From assembly GCF_021134715.1 (NCBI RefSeq), contig NC_060023.1, positions 9,052,001 through 9,116,000 of the forward strand: a stretch of 64,000 bases of DNA, in the 5' to 3' direction. Shown one piece after another: positions 34,188-45,500 of the stretch; within the stretch, counting starts at the first letter, position 1; each line of letters starts with the position of its first letter. Both the position numbers and the translations under genes were made by a program. This DNA is from Daphnia pulex (taxonomy: Eukaryota; Arthropoda; Branchiopoda; Diplostraca; Daphniidae). Under the pieces are notes generated by a model. The model was not told the origin of the DNA, ran no database searches, and saw only the letters and a program-made list of their open reading frames with translations.

Positions 34188-35458
34188 CACACTGTAGCAA
34201 CCCAACCCAATCACTTTTCCATTAACGCCATCAAATGTGCAAATAGCCGCAACAGTTATTTTGTTTGTCAATAATGATGCTCATCGGGATAAAAGTGCAA
34301 TGTACACTTGTACAGGTTCAAATTCATGAAATAAAAAAAAATCGATAAACGAAAGGCGATGCAAACGCGAAAAGGTGTCGATGTGGGGGAAGGTCCCTCT
34401 TGAAAAGCATTCAACAATCTTGGTTGTGAAACATTGGTTGTTTGTCGGAAAATCATTCCAGTTTTGTTCCTCCAAGAAAATCAAAATGTTTACTTTTACA
34501 AACAGTGATAGAGTTGCAAATAACTGTTGAAACTACAACGATTAATTCTGAAGCACGAAATAGTTTTTCAAATCTTGCTTGGCAAAATAAAATGTTATGT
34601 CATGTCATGTTTTCTAGTGTCAACATGATTTTTTTCACCTAAACCTATGTTTTTCCTTTTTTTGGAGAAACAAAACTGTATTGATTTGCAATAGGGATAT
34701 GTTGCCTACCTAGAAAATGTTGTGTTTACCATATTTTCGCATATGAACACGATTTTGATTTCCAGTTGGATGGTAAACATAAAAATACTTTAACATCGTA
34801 CAATTCAGTTATATTAAATTTTATTTTACCTTCAGCTTTCGAATGTTATCTTTCCGTTTTGTTTGAAACAATCTTAAACTTCGTCTCATTTTTTTAAACT
34901 TGTAAACGAACGAAGCAGACGACACTTTTCTTCTACTAATCGATAGAAAAAAAACAATTAAAAATCGATCCCAATGAATGACCAATTCTTAATTCGCTCA
35001 AAAATTATAAGAGTGGTCTCTCACCCCCGCGCTCGACATCCGCCGAACGGATCGGGATTATTATACTATGAAATATAATTCGTCTACTACAGTCAAGTTA
35101 AAAGCAAAAATTTTGCACGAAACCCTAAATAATTACTTTTTAGACCGAAACCGACACCATAAAACCCTCTTGGAAGCCAAGAGGAAATAAGTGACATTTA
35201 TTGATCAATTCCGTCATTATGGACTTGGTGAAATGCGTTTGTTTAACATTTCATTTCAGTTTTCTTTGTGCTGTCTCTCCAAGTGCAATTGAAAGTAAGT
35301 AATGCTACTCAAGTGGAACAAGCTCCGTTTCAAACCGGAGATCGATTTACGTTAGCGAAAAGGCTTTTTATCTGGCGGAAGTGGGTCAGAAGAGACATTT
35401 GTGAGTTGGCTATCGTCAACTCTGCCAAACTTTATTCATTTGAATCCCGAGCTGCACA
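34188..35458. other. Intergenic, no supported gene
   Basis: The 3' UTR of gene H and the 5' flank of the receptor gene. A short frame starting at ATG 35219 reads like a signal peptide (MDLVKCVCLTFHFSFLC) and ends at TAA near 35300. It overlaps a GTAAGT and could be an upstream ORF or a small first exon. Confidence 0.35.
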
Positions 35459-37015
35459 ATGGGTGGCAGTCAAAGGTCCACTGTTACCCTTCGTGCTTTG
35501 ATCCCTTATTTGGTCATTTACAGGGCACTAGGTTTATTACCTATAAATTTCGCATCGGAAACCGCTAATCCATCTAAGCCGACTATTCCTTGGTTGTGTC
35601 GTTTCCGTCCCCGACTCTGCTGGCGCCAAATAGGTTGGACAAGACTCTACTCGGCCTCGGTCTTTTTACTAGTGACGGGATTTCTCTTTGAAAAATTACC
35701 TTCTTTGGAGTCGAAAGAGAAGGACGTTGTTGGTCGTCTCGAAGTTGCCAATCGCTCCTCCATTTGTCTGAATGTCTTCGTCACATCAGCCATTTGCTTC
35801 TGTTACGTGGGTAAAAGAATGTCGGCCCTCACCCAAAAAATGATCCAGTGCGAACAAGACTTGATCGCTCTTGGTTGCCACTTGCAAGTAAATTATTTTA
35901 TTATTATTTCAAGTTTGAATTTGAAAGAAAACAACATTTTAAAATTTTAGAATCGGTTAGCAGTTTACTGTTGGATCGTTTTGGCCATTGGAAGCGTGGC
36001 AACAATCTTGAACGAATTAGTGATTGGCATAAAATACATCCGTCCTACAATGAACTCAGCAACCGAAGAAGAAGATCAATCAACACTGCTGGTCATCTTT
36101 CGTTCGATTATGACTCCCTTTACAGCTGGATTGATGCCGTTTGTCGACTTTTCAGTTATTCACCTGAGCTTAATCTTTTCAGCTTACCTGAAGCAATTGC
36201 GAAAGGAGATTGAACACTGGTCTTCCTTGGGACTCAAAGCTAAAGAACGACTCCGTTTGACTTACTGGGAGGTTCAATCCCTAATTAAAGTAAATTTAAT
36301 CAACGACTGTACTTAAAATGACAAATTTAAAGTCTTTGTTTTAAATCAGGAAGCGGATGACATATTTTCACCGACGATCTTGATCGAAAGCCTCAGTTGC
36401 GTGGCTCACTTGACACTGCAAATTAACATTCTAGTCGGAACGAAGATCGAGTCCTCCGAGTCTGATGAATACGACAAACATCACGTGTTTATGGTCACTG
36501 CAATCACCACTGTTTACCTTTTTATCCGCTTCATTTCGTCCTCTCTTTTCGCCGAAATGATTCACCGAGAGAGATTCAAAAGCCAACGATGTCTTTACGA
36601 GCAGTCCGGAGAAGAATTTTGGTCCTATGATCTAGAACTACTTGTGGTGAGTTTTGAACGCTTTAATAATAATAATTTCTCGTTGTTATCTCGCTGAAAA
36701 TTTGGTGTTGTGTTACTAAAGACGAAAAGATTTGTCCACCAACTGACTTTGCCGTTGGGTTTTACCGGTTGCGGCTTTTTCAAGCTGGGCAAGAGCTACC
36801 TGATCGCCGTGAGTTACGTCATGTCAAGCGATCCAAACCGCAGTGTACAACATTTCATTTTTCATTATTATTAGATGTGCGGTACTATTTTAACCTACGA
36901 GATCGTCCTGATGGATATGGCCAACTCAAAAAATCCGGCAACTTTTGAGAGTTGCTTAAATAACAGTTTTACTCTTGCGCAACACGGGACCGGAATTGCT
37001 GAAAATTCAAATTAA
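35459..37015 (+). CDS. Gustatory receptor family protein, 7TM (430 aa)
   Basis: Five exons, all joined in phase 0: 35459-35887, 35951-36289, 36350-36646, 36722-36808 and 36875-37015. It belongs to the insect/crustacean gustatory receptor family (7tm_7), ligand-gated cation channels with inverted topology. Evidence includes the N-terminal ALIPYLVIYRALGLLPINF typical of Gr proteins, several hydrophobic helices, and a conserved C-terminal region GCGFFKLGKSYLIA then MCGTILTYEIVLM, which matches the family pattern around the last helix with the TY motif. Three short phase-0 introns near the C-terminus are also typical of Gr genes. Ligand is unknown. The start is uncertain: the first ATG of the open exon is used, and an upstream short exon cannot be excluded. 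Confidence 0.8.
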
Positions 37016-37670
37016 AAATTATTTCAATGGTTATTGGCTTTAGTTAGCTGGAGTTTAAGTGCCATTTCTTACTGTTCACATCGTTAGTTATGGAAGGAAA
37101 AATTTTGATCATAACTAACAGTGTACAGTTAGACAGGCTCAGTTACTGTCGCTAATACAAATATACTAATAGTAAAAAGGAAGATAGCCGTTATGGCCAA
37201 TACTGGTAGTGTAGAATGAAGGGCGATATCCACTGAAGCTGGACGAATAAACTTGTGGGCGGAACAAGTTATTGATGCTGTTTCCGGAAGTTGATGGCGG
37301 AGGATTGTTTCAAAAAGTTCCAACTTAATAATTGCTGTTACCGTAGAAGGAAGCTATGAATTCCATTCCATCCAAATATATTATCAAACATTTCCAAAAC
37401 AATAAAATCAATTTCACTTAGGAACAATATAAATACTGATAAGACGTGACTCAGGTAGTCTGTCACGTCACACGATCGCCTATCATTAGTATCATACATT
37501 AACAAACAGTCACTTACTCACTGACATGTCGTTAAGAGTACAATAGATAGGACAGGGGAAAAACACACATCTGACCTACGCATGTATCAACATGCACTGG
37601 GGGATGGTCGAACATTCCAAAGATCACGAGAATTCAGAACGGAAAATATGAGACGCTGGGAGAAATGAAT
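37016..37670. other. Intergenic between convergent genes
   Basis: Space between the gustatory receptor and the minus-strand four-helix gene. No supported gene is seen. Confidence 0.4.
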
Positions 37671-38435
37671 TCACACCAAATTGCTGTGCACTTTAGGCCC
37701 GGTCATGGCTACCCCGATACATACTAGAAGAACGGCGTTGACCACTGCGGCTGCGATGCTGTAAGACATTAAAGTGTACTCCAAGATAGCCCAAATCCTA
37801 CCTGAAAAAAGAATTAGACAATAAGTCAGCATCCGAACCCACTCAAATCTGTTTGAATTTTCGTTAACTTACAGTCTTCCTCCGCCTGCTGTTGCGTAAA
37901 TACGGGAGGATAAAGTACTTCTGGGTGGCAGATTGTGTTGTTCACATCATCCTTGTTGTTTGTGATGTAGACGGCGATATGTCCAGCTATTCCCGCTGCC
38001 GCTATGGCTCCAGCGCATCCAATACCGCAAAGCACGAGCAATGATATCATCCTAAAAATAGATATACGGAATTAACTATTAAGTGCGCTAATTGTAAATA
38101 AAGACGGAAAATAAGATAGTACTGTTTCCGCCTACGCGTGTAGCTTGCACACATTCCTACTAGTCCAGCTATGCCGTAAGACAGGCTAGACCATAGTCCA
38201 GCATAAACATAATCCAGATTTCCAACAGAATTTTCAGTTATTCCAGCACAAAGATTTGTGTAGCGAATGGTGATGGCCGTCTGGAAATACAACGTACACC
38301 CATTATAAATTTTATTTGCAACTAATAAATCTGTCAATAACTTACCACCAAGCCAGTGCAGACTACCCAAAGGACGACATTTGTGACCGAGAGACCTCGG
38401 AAAATATTAGGATTCAGACGAGTGTATGAAACCAT
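37671..38435 (-). CDS. Four-helix membrane protein, paralogue 1 (185 aa)
   Basis: Four exons on the minus strand: 38435-38346, 38280-38123, 38051-37873 and 37801-37671 (phases 0, 2, 1). It is paralogous to the plus-strand gene at 39271-40172: exon 2 is 158 nt in both, and all shared introns have the same phase. Matching segments include RGLSVTNVVLWVV, LDYVYAGLWSSLSYGIAGLV and a final helix before MTGPK. Four hydrophobic segments predict a tetraspan protein with a short extracellular loop between helices 3 and 4 (two Cys). It ends at TGA immediately after SNLV, where the paralogue has a GTGAGT donor and an extra exon, so it lacks the NPxY tail. The donor of exon 2 (GTACTA) is weak. Family not recognised. 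Confidence 0.75.
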
Positions 38436-39270
38436 GGTTTGAACCGAGTCTGTGCCGAGTACAGTGTATACTGAATTTCTGACTTTACCTTGGACGACTT
38501 TTTCCTATCTAGAGCTAGAGCACACATTAGCCTACCTACTTATCAATATCGCTTACGTAGCAGGCAGCGGCCTTATCAGCAAAAATTAACCAACCATTGG
38601 TTATTGAGTTCGCGTTGGGTTGGCAATACCGGATCCAGAGAGAGACGACTCATCGATGACTACTCAAACATTAATCACCAAGTAAAAACATTGATGTTTT
38701 TTACTTAGCACCTACGTGAATTGTCTAGAATGTTACCATTGGCGTAGTGGCATTGCGCATTAGCTTACCACTTATCTGTAATGACCTATACAAATATTTC
38801 CCAAGTGCAAGTGTACTTGAATACCGCGCATAAAAAGCTTTTGTTAACAATACGGGCTTTTATATTTATCTACTAAAAGGTGTGATCGAAAGCAGGAAAA
38901 ACCGCAAAAGGTCATTAGGTCGGGTAGTCAACATTCTTGGATAAGGACAATTTGATAAATTTTTAAAAATAGAGTTTAAAAATTTCAAAAGTACCTTAAG
39001 TTATTACTGAATTTAAAACATTAATTACTCCAACCTGTAGATCGATATAGTTTTTCCGTTAGCATTTCAAAATGCGTAGGGGTAAAGAAAACATTGTCCA
39101 AACATGAATTTGGCTACAAAATCCATCATTTTTTAATGATAAGGTGTTTAGACGTCAGCTGACTAGATAACGATCATGTTGAGGCTGGCTAAAATTCGAG
39201 ATAGACTGCCGTTCGTTTAGTATATACGAGTACACGATCACGAAGTGTATAGCTAACTGGAGTGCGAACA
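38436..39270. other. Shared 5' region of a divergent gene pair
   Basis: About 0.83 kb separates the start codons of the two four-helix paralogues, so any promoter elements are shared or back to back. No clear TATA box is seen; TATATACG near 39221 is a weak candidate for the plus-strand gene. Confidence 0.35.
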
Positions 39271-40172
39271 ATGGCGATTTCATATCCTCGTTTAAGCCCC
39301 AGAGGACTTAGAGGTCTTTCCATATTCAATATCATTCTTTGGGTATTCTCAAGCGTCCTGACGGTAATTTTTACTTTTACAATTTCTTTTTACCGATTGT
39401 CTAGTGGGAAAAATTACATCAAATGCATTAACTGCAATTTACCAATTTCTTTTTTAAAGATTGCGATAGTGATTCGTTACTCCAATTTCGGTCAAGGGCC
39501 CGACTACAACAACATTGGTGGACTGGACTACATTTTCGCTGGAATTTGGGCAGGTTGGTGTTATGGTGTTGCTGGAATCGTCGGCATATTCGGAAGTTAC
39601 GAGCGGAAGCGAGTTCAGTAAGCCCTTTAATTAGTTTAGCAAAACTCAGATTTTAAATTAACAAACAAATTCTACCACTTTTATAAAAAAGATTGCTGAC
39701 GGTTGTGACTTTCAACGTTTTGTCTTTGGTCGGAGCAAGCATCTCCGGATGCATTGCCGGAATTATCGGATTTTACATTATTCGTAAATTTAACGAAATA
39801 TGTTACCCGTCCCTTCTACTTGCTTATGACAATTCTGATGAAGACTGTAAGTAAAACATTCGACAAGAAATAATCAGAAATAATTTCTAACCATTTCATA
39901 ACAAATGCCTAGGTACGGTCTGGATGAGTCTCGAGTTCGCATTATTAGCATTTAGCGGAATTGCTTTCTTCGTCAATCTATCGTGTTTAATAGTTACCCT
40001 TGTGGCAATCTGTGGTCCGAAAAAGAGCACCGGATTGGTGAGTCATCCTTTCATCCTCCAATGAATGCAATTCCTTTTTAATCACTATCGATTCAACATT
40101 GCTTTTGAATAGGTTCGAATGGAGGTTGGAAATCCCGCCTACGATTTTAAGCAAAGAAGGCCGAGTGCGTAG
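39271..40172 (+). CDS. Four-helix membrane protein, paralogue 2, with NPxY tail (196 aa)
   Basis: Five exons: 39271-39363, 39460-39617, 39692-39846, 39913-40037 and 40113-40172 (phases 0, 2, 1, 0). Helices lie at about residues 14-38, 58-75, 86-112 and 140-170: RGLSIFNIILWVFSSVLT, DYIFAGIWAGWCYGVAGIV, ISGCIAGIIGFYII and FFVNLSCLIVTLVAIC. The last exon adds a cytoplasmic tail with GNPAYDFKQRRPSA, containing NPAY, an NPxY-type sorting or PTB-binding motif that the divergent paralogue lacks. The layout resembles MARVEL/tetraspan-type proteins, but I cannot assign a family. A polyadenylation signal lies near 40237. Confidence 0.78.
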
Positions 40173-40648
40173 CAAATCTGATATTGTCGCAATTGTACAA
40201 AGTGTTCTGTGAAGATTTTAAAACCTGTTACTAAATAATAAAATAATTTCAATTAATTCTCATGATGTTGTCAGTGAGACTGACATTTTTTACCATTATA
40301 CAACCTTGAGTCCGGATAAGAAAATGTTTTATCAACTTCCTGAATGTGGAAACTTGTCAAAATGCCAGAAAATTTAAGTGTCAATTACCTTAGTCATTTG
40401 AAACTTCTCTTTAAAACATGACCTACTTTCTTCAACTCATCGACGTACCTTGTAAACTCAAATTAGAAATCAGTAAATAGTCATCCACTTAAAAATTTCG
40501 CAATCCTCAAACGCATGAAAGGGCGTTGGGTACGGTCTATCGCTCTTTCGTTATTTAGATCCATTATTAGTCCATCTATCTTACAGTTTGCTTTTAAAAA
40601 CGCAATGATACATATTTTTTTCGATTGACTCGAAGGCATCGGTTTTAT
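40173..40648. other. Spacer between four-helix gene and DIRS element
   Basis: The 3' UTR of the plus-strand four-helix gene followed by A/T-rich sequence. No gene is seen. The DIRS element starts immediately after the TTTTATTT at about 40643-40650. Confidence 0.4.
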
Positions 40649-40725
40649 TTGGTAAATTACCCGAGGGATCGTTCTACGATCCTGAAGGGTAATTGAAATT
40701 GTATAAGAAATAAATGTAGACGACG

Positions 40726-40833
40726 ACCCTAAGGGTGTAGACCTACATTTATTCAGCTTTTTAAAGAACAAAAAGAGGGGGGTGTGCTGCCCTTTCCTCT
40801 TACCTGCACACGCCCTTTGCCATTCAGACTTAT
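40726..40833. repeat. Left inverted terminal repeat of the DIRS element
   Basis: Reads ACCCTAAGGGTGTAGACC... to ...GCCATTCAGACTTAT. It is the reverse complement of 45733-45840 with no mismatch that I noticed. Outside it lies a 75-bp terminal extension (40651-40725) that is found again only in the internal complementary region. Confidence 0.9.
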
Positions 40834-40881
40834 AGCTACAGATCCGTGTACAGGGTTTTAACCAAACACAATTACATGTTA

Positions 40882-41088
40882 TCAAACATAATCAGAGAGA
40901 ATTTCACACATAACTTCCAAATAACAGTTTGAGGGGGATACGAGAAAAAACCTGAGGACTTCAGGGTAAAAAAACTCTATCCCAAGGTAACATATCATGA
41001 AACACAGAAACATGAACATAATGGTTGCAGCAAAAAATAGTGCGCTTCTTCTTCTGGACAGCTCTGCCAACTGCCGTAACTTGAACAC
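40882..41088 (-). CDS. Small membrane-type ORF downstream of the DIRS internal repeat (68 aa)
   Basis: An open frame between the internal complementary region and the left inverted repeat. It begins MFKLRQLAELSRRRSALFFA and has a strong hydrophobic segment (ALFFAATIMFMFLCFMICYL) preceded by Arg residues, like a single-pass membrane peptide. No standard DIRS protein maps here. It could be chance in a spacer; the strong segment makes it worth noting. Confidence 0.35.
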   Translation of the reverse strand: MFKLRQLAELSRRRSALFFAATIMFMFLCFMICYLGIEFFYPEVLRFFLVSPSNCYLEVMCEILSDYV

Positions 41089-41252
41089 GTAATGGGGCCT
41101 TCTTACTTTCTCGCCAGTCTAGTTATTCTTGCTTCTAGAATAACCTCCAGCTTTCCGGCCACGAAAGGTTTGATTTCTACGCGTTTTTTCCAAAATTGAA
41201 TGAATCATAATTAAATAAATGATGACACAGGGTGGGTATGGGTGGGAGACAG

Positions 41253-41379
41253 ACCCTTAGGGTCGTCGTCTACATTTATTTCTTATACAATTTCAATTAC
41301 CCTTCAGGATCGTAGAACGATCCCTCGGGTAATTTACCAATTGTACTGCGAAATGCATTTCGCCTAGACCCTAAGGGTG
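41253..41379. repeat. Internal complementary region (ICR) of the DIRS element
   Basis: Positions 41253-41340 are the reverse complement of the left terminus (40651 to about 40738). Positions 41339-41379 are the reverse complement of the right terminus (about 45829-45869). The meeting point reads ACCAATTG, so the two ends abut there with TT/AA in common. This is the diagnostic DIRS1-group feature. Confidence 0.9.
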
Positions 41380-41403
41380 ATTTTAAAGCCCAATGATGAA
41401 TTT

Positions 41404-42513
41404 TTAATTTTGAACAAACATCGTTTGTGTCGACGCTCGATTGTAAAATCGATTGAACGTCGTTTCTTTTGACCAACTTCCGGCTCGCAAGATTGCCTCC
41501 ACCGGTACGCCGTCACTGACCGCTTTCGAAGCGGCCGCTCCTCTTGTGGAATGCGCCCCAAAACACCGAGTGTTTATGCCGGCCTTTTGCAAGAACGATT
41601 TAATCCAGCGACTCACTGTACTGGCTGAGACCGGCCTATGGGGCGCGATGAGTGCAACAAATAGTTTTCCTTCGTCTGTCTCGCGTCTAAACTGATTCGT
41701 ACGTTCCACAAATTCTTTAAGCGCCAAGACTGGACATAAAATCGGATCCGGATCATTTAATATTGAAAAGGACTGCAGCGGACCGTTCCGCTGTGCTTTC
41801 CGTAACCTATCTAATGAGAATACTACCCCTCTTTCTGAGAAGACGACGGATCGGTAACCAATTGCCGCTATCTCCGACGCTCGCATTAAGGTAGCTAACG
41901 CTATCATGGTGACCAATTTACTAGCTAAGACGCTCAGGGTAAGGTGTCGGTTTTCGCCCAACGAATTAATAAATTCTACAACTTGACTCGGGTCCCACAT
42001 GTCGTTGTACTTGGGCTTGGGGGGATTCTTGTGATAGCAGCCTTTCATTAATCGGACGACAAGCGGATGCGCGCCTATCTGAACGCCTTCGATGGACCCC
42101 AGGGTCCTGGACAACATAGACCGGTGAATGTTGATTGCGCTATACGACTTGCCCGAGGCCAGCAAGTCGGTGAGGAACTGCAAAACCTCGGTTAAATCCG
42201 CCGACAAGGGATCCGTATCCCTTCGCACACACCAATGTGTCCAGTTCCGCCATGCGGAATCGTAAGTTGCGAGGGTGGTCGGTCGATTTCCGGCCACAAG
42301 AAGGTCGACCACGTTCGACGAAAAGCCTCTGTCACGCAACTGTCGCCGGACAGTCTCCAAACGGCCAAGTGAAGTGCGCTGGATGCTAATAACGGGTGCG
42401 GCTCGTTCAGTGCCGATGTCAGGAGGTCCGGCTCCTGCTGAAGAAGAAATACTACGTCGCACGCTAGCTCGAGTAGCACCGGGAACCAGGCCTGACCTGT
42501 CCATACGGGGCAA
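41404..42513 (-). CDS. DIRS tyrosine recombinase (369 aa)
   Basis: This frame overlaps the end of the RT frame by 322 nt in a different frame. The recombinase integrates the circular DNA copy. The tyrosine-recombinase catalytic set is visible: Arg211 in TLMRASEI, a Lys candidate near 239, His321-x-x-Arg324 in GAHSTRG, Trp347 in AGSWS and the nucleophile Tyr357 in NRFYNR. An N-terminal SAM-like core-binding region is at about 70-165 (TYDSAWRNWTHWC). The 40-residue N-terminus overlaps the RT frame and may not be essential; the true start might be internal or reached by splicing or frameshift. Confidence 0.9.
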   Translation of the reverse strand: MPRMDRSGLVPGATRASVRRSISSSAGAGPPDIGTERAAPVISIQRTSLGRLETVRRQLRDRGFSSNVVDLLVAGNRPTTLATYDSAWRNWTHWCVRRDTDPLSADLTEVLQFLTDLLASGKSYSAINIHRSMLSRTLGSIEGVQIGAHPLVVRLMKGCYHKNPPKPKYNDMWDPSQVVEFINSLGENRHLTLSVLASKLVTMIALATLMRASEIAAIGYRSVVFSERGVVFSLDRLRKAQRNGPLQSFSILNDPDPILCPVLALKEFVERTNQFRRETDEGKLFVALIAPHRPVSASTVSRWIKSFLQKAGINTRCFGAHSTRGAAASKAVSDGVPVEAILRAGSWSKETTFNRFYNRASTQTMFVQN

Positions 42514-45500
42514 ACGAAAACTACGTCAGCTTTCTCTCTTCTAATTTTTTCCAAACATTGAAAAATTAGCGCAAAAGGGGGAAAAAGATACCCCGAAAGG
42601 CCCTTCCAGTTAACTGAAAAGGCATTTGTGTTCAACGCTTGCGGTTGCGGCCGCCACGAAAAGAAAGAGGGGAGCTGCGCGTTCCAATGGGACGCAAAAA
42701 GGTCAACTTTTGATGGCCAGATCTTTTGAACGCGAGAAAAAACGGATGGATTTAATTTCCAATCGCTTGCATCCGGTCCGGCGCGAGACTCTTCGTCAGC
42801 AATTACATTCAGCTTGCCGCTCAAATGAACCGCTTCGATTGCAATATTCCGGCTCTCACACCAAGCTGTCAGAGTGGTTGATAATTGCGTCAACGCTTTG
42901 GACCTGGTACCCCCGCCGTGATTAATATAAGCCACTGCCGTGACGTTGTCTAAATAAATTTTTATCGCTATACTTTCCGATACCGCCGCGAATGATTGAA
43001 TCGCGTATAACGCGCCTAACATCTCTAGTTCATTAATGTGCCTCTTGGTATCTTCCAAAGTCCATGAGCCCCTCGTCCTCACATTATTACAATACGCTCC
43101 CCAGCCTGTTAGAGAAGCGTCGGAGAAAATCTCCAGATCTGGCACGCTAGGAAAGAACAACTTTTCCCTTTTTAAGCCTAGATTGTTGGACCACCATTCT
43201 AAGTCGTCCCTGGTTTCCGCCGATAGCACGCATTCCGACTTCAAATTAAATCCCACTTTTCTAGCTTGCTTAATATAGAATGCCTGCATCCTCCTGAAAT
43301 GAGACTGCGCAAAAGGTATCGTAGGTATGGCCCAAGTAAAGTTGCCCATTATCGACGCAATCTCTCGCAATGAAATTCTGCTCCTGGCAAGGGCCGCATC
43401 GCATTTGGCCTTAACGGTTGCAGCCTTGTCCGACGGCAGCGAAAAGGAAAGTTTTACCGAATTAATAACCAAGCCCAGATACTCTATTACTTGCGACGGT
43501 TCTACAATTGACTTCTCCCAATTGATCAAGAAACCCAGATTTTGTAATAATTCAACCACTTTATTTACATCGGCTTTGGTGCTATCTTTTGATGTATTAA
43601 CTATTAATATATCATCCAGATACACGATGAGACGCATGCCCTGCCTTCTCAGAAAAGCCGCCACTACTTTTAGAATTTTCGTAAAATACCGCGGGGCCGG
43701 AGCTAAACCAAAAGCCAGACAAGTAAATTGAAAAATACGCCCCTTCCAGGTGAAACGCAAATATTTCTGGTGGGAGGGGTGCACAGGGACCGTAAGATAA
43801 GCATCTTTTAAATCCAACTTTGCTAGCCAGTCCCCTTCTCTCAAAATGAAGCGTGCGGAATCAAGATTTTCCATCTTAAAGTGTTCATACCGGATGAATA
43901 CATTAAGTGGTTTAAGATTTACAATCGGGCGAAAACCGCCCGATTTTTTTGGAATAACAAATAGAGAACAGACAAACCCATCCTCCCCGCTATTCGAAAT
44001 TTCTACAATGGCTTTCTTCTCAAGTAAATCTTTTACTTCCTGGTCGCAAACGCTTGCCATCTCTTTCGACATTGTTATCGGACGCGGAAGTTTAGTTTGA
44101 TTCGGGGTTTCTACAAAATCTAGCTTAACCCCGTTTGACACGCTGTCTAGGACCCAACGATCGTCCGTAACAGTCTCCCACATTTTAGCAAAATGTAAAA
44201 TACGCCCGCCCACATTTTCACACACAACAGTATTGCGTAAAATTTGAATGGGATCAGAAGGAGGGACGAAAACATACCTTTCACCTCCTCGAGTCCAAGC
44301 AGTTGCACCCGGCGGTCGTCCTCTTCCGACCCCACCACTCTGCCTCCCTTCAACGGGAAATTGGGCCGCTGCTTCTCTCCTTGGGCGCAACACCCGTTGA
44401 GATGGGCCTGGGTTCACTGCTACCTTTCTTCCACCTGCCTTAGCCCTCGCTCGAGCCGCCGATGAGCTTGCCAGTGTGGCGTCTTGAGACGCCTCCTTGA
44501 GCATCGTCTCTAAGAATTTGTCCGTGAAAAGGAGCTCAGTTGCCTCCTTTCCCGGTGCGAAAGCGTCAGGGTTTGACAATATGAAGTCATATGTCGGTTC
44601 CACCAATGTCACAACCGCTCGCCTTCTTCTTTGGGTGATGTGGTAGTACGCTCTACCCCACTGTTGTAAAACGGCCCGCACCGTATTCTTGGCTTGCGTC
44701 ACCGTTTCTCCCTCTCCAAGAGCACACACTTTAGCGTATAAATCAAACAGAGGTGGGGCAACGTCCATTATTTTAAGCTGAGTCTGTATAAGCGCTTCCT
44801 CCGAAGCATTAACCCCTTTCAATCGATCTTTGTCTTTAGCATGCCTCAACATAAAGCCGTCGAGCTTAGGCGGTTTAATCGAGAAAGTCGGGTCCTCAAA
44901 CTCGAGCTCAAATTTCTTTGAGATTGCTTTTGAATCGTCGGTTGACAGGCCAGTCGTTAGCCAAACCCTAATCTCGTCTGAAATCGCTGTTGGGATGAAC
45001 GCCGTCACTTCCCCTGATTCACTGGCTGCTTTGGATGAGCCTGCCGTGGCTGCCGCGGCTGCCGCGCGCGTTGGTTTTAGAGCCTTCCCTTTCGACTTAG
45101 ATCCGGCGGCAGGGGCTTGGGGAGTACGCTCCTTTGGTAGCCATGGACGGTCCACTAGCTTTGGACCCCCCTCGTCTAACTCTTCTTCCTCTTCGTCCTC
45201 TACTTCAAGATACTCGCCATCTTCTTCGTCTTCCTCCTGTCTGCTCTCCCGCTTCTCTCTTTCTTCCAAGTCTCTTAGCTTGCTAAAACGAACGTAGGCT
45301 TCTTCTTCGATCCTATCATCTAACGGAAACTCGGCGCCATTCCCCCGTTCCTTCGCACGCCCCCTTGGTCGATCCCCCACATCATTTTGATAAAACCGGT
45401 CTCCGTGAAAAAACTGATCACGCGGAGGAACGTCAAAAGCCGGTGGTGGAATCACGGGTGGAATATTAAACAATGGCGGTTGAGCGTCAAAGGAGGGAGC

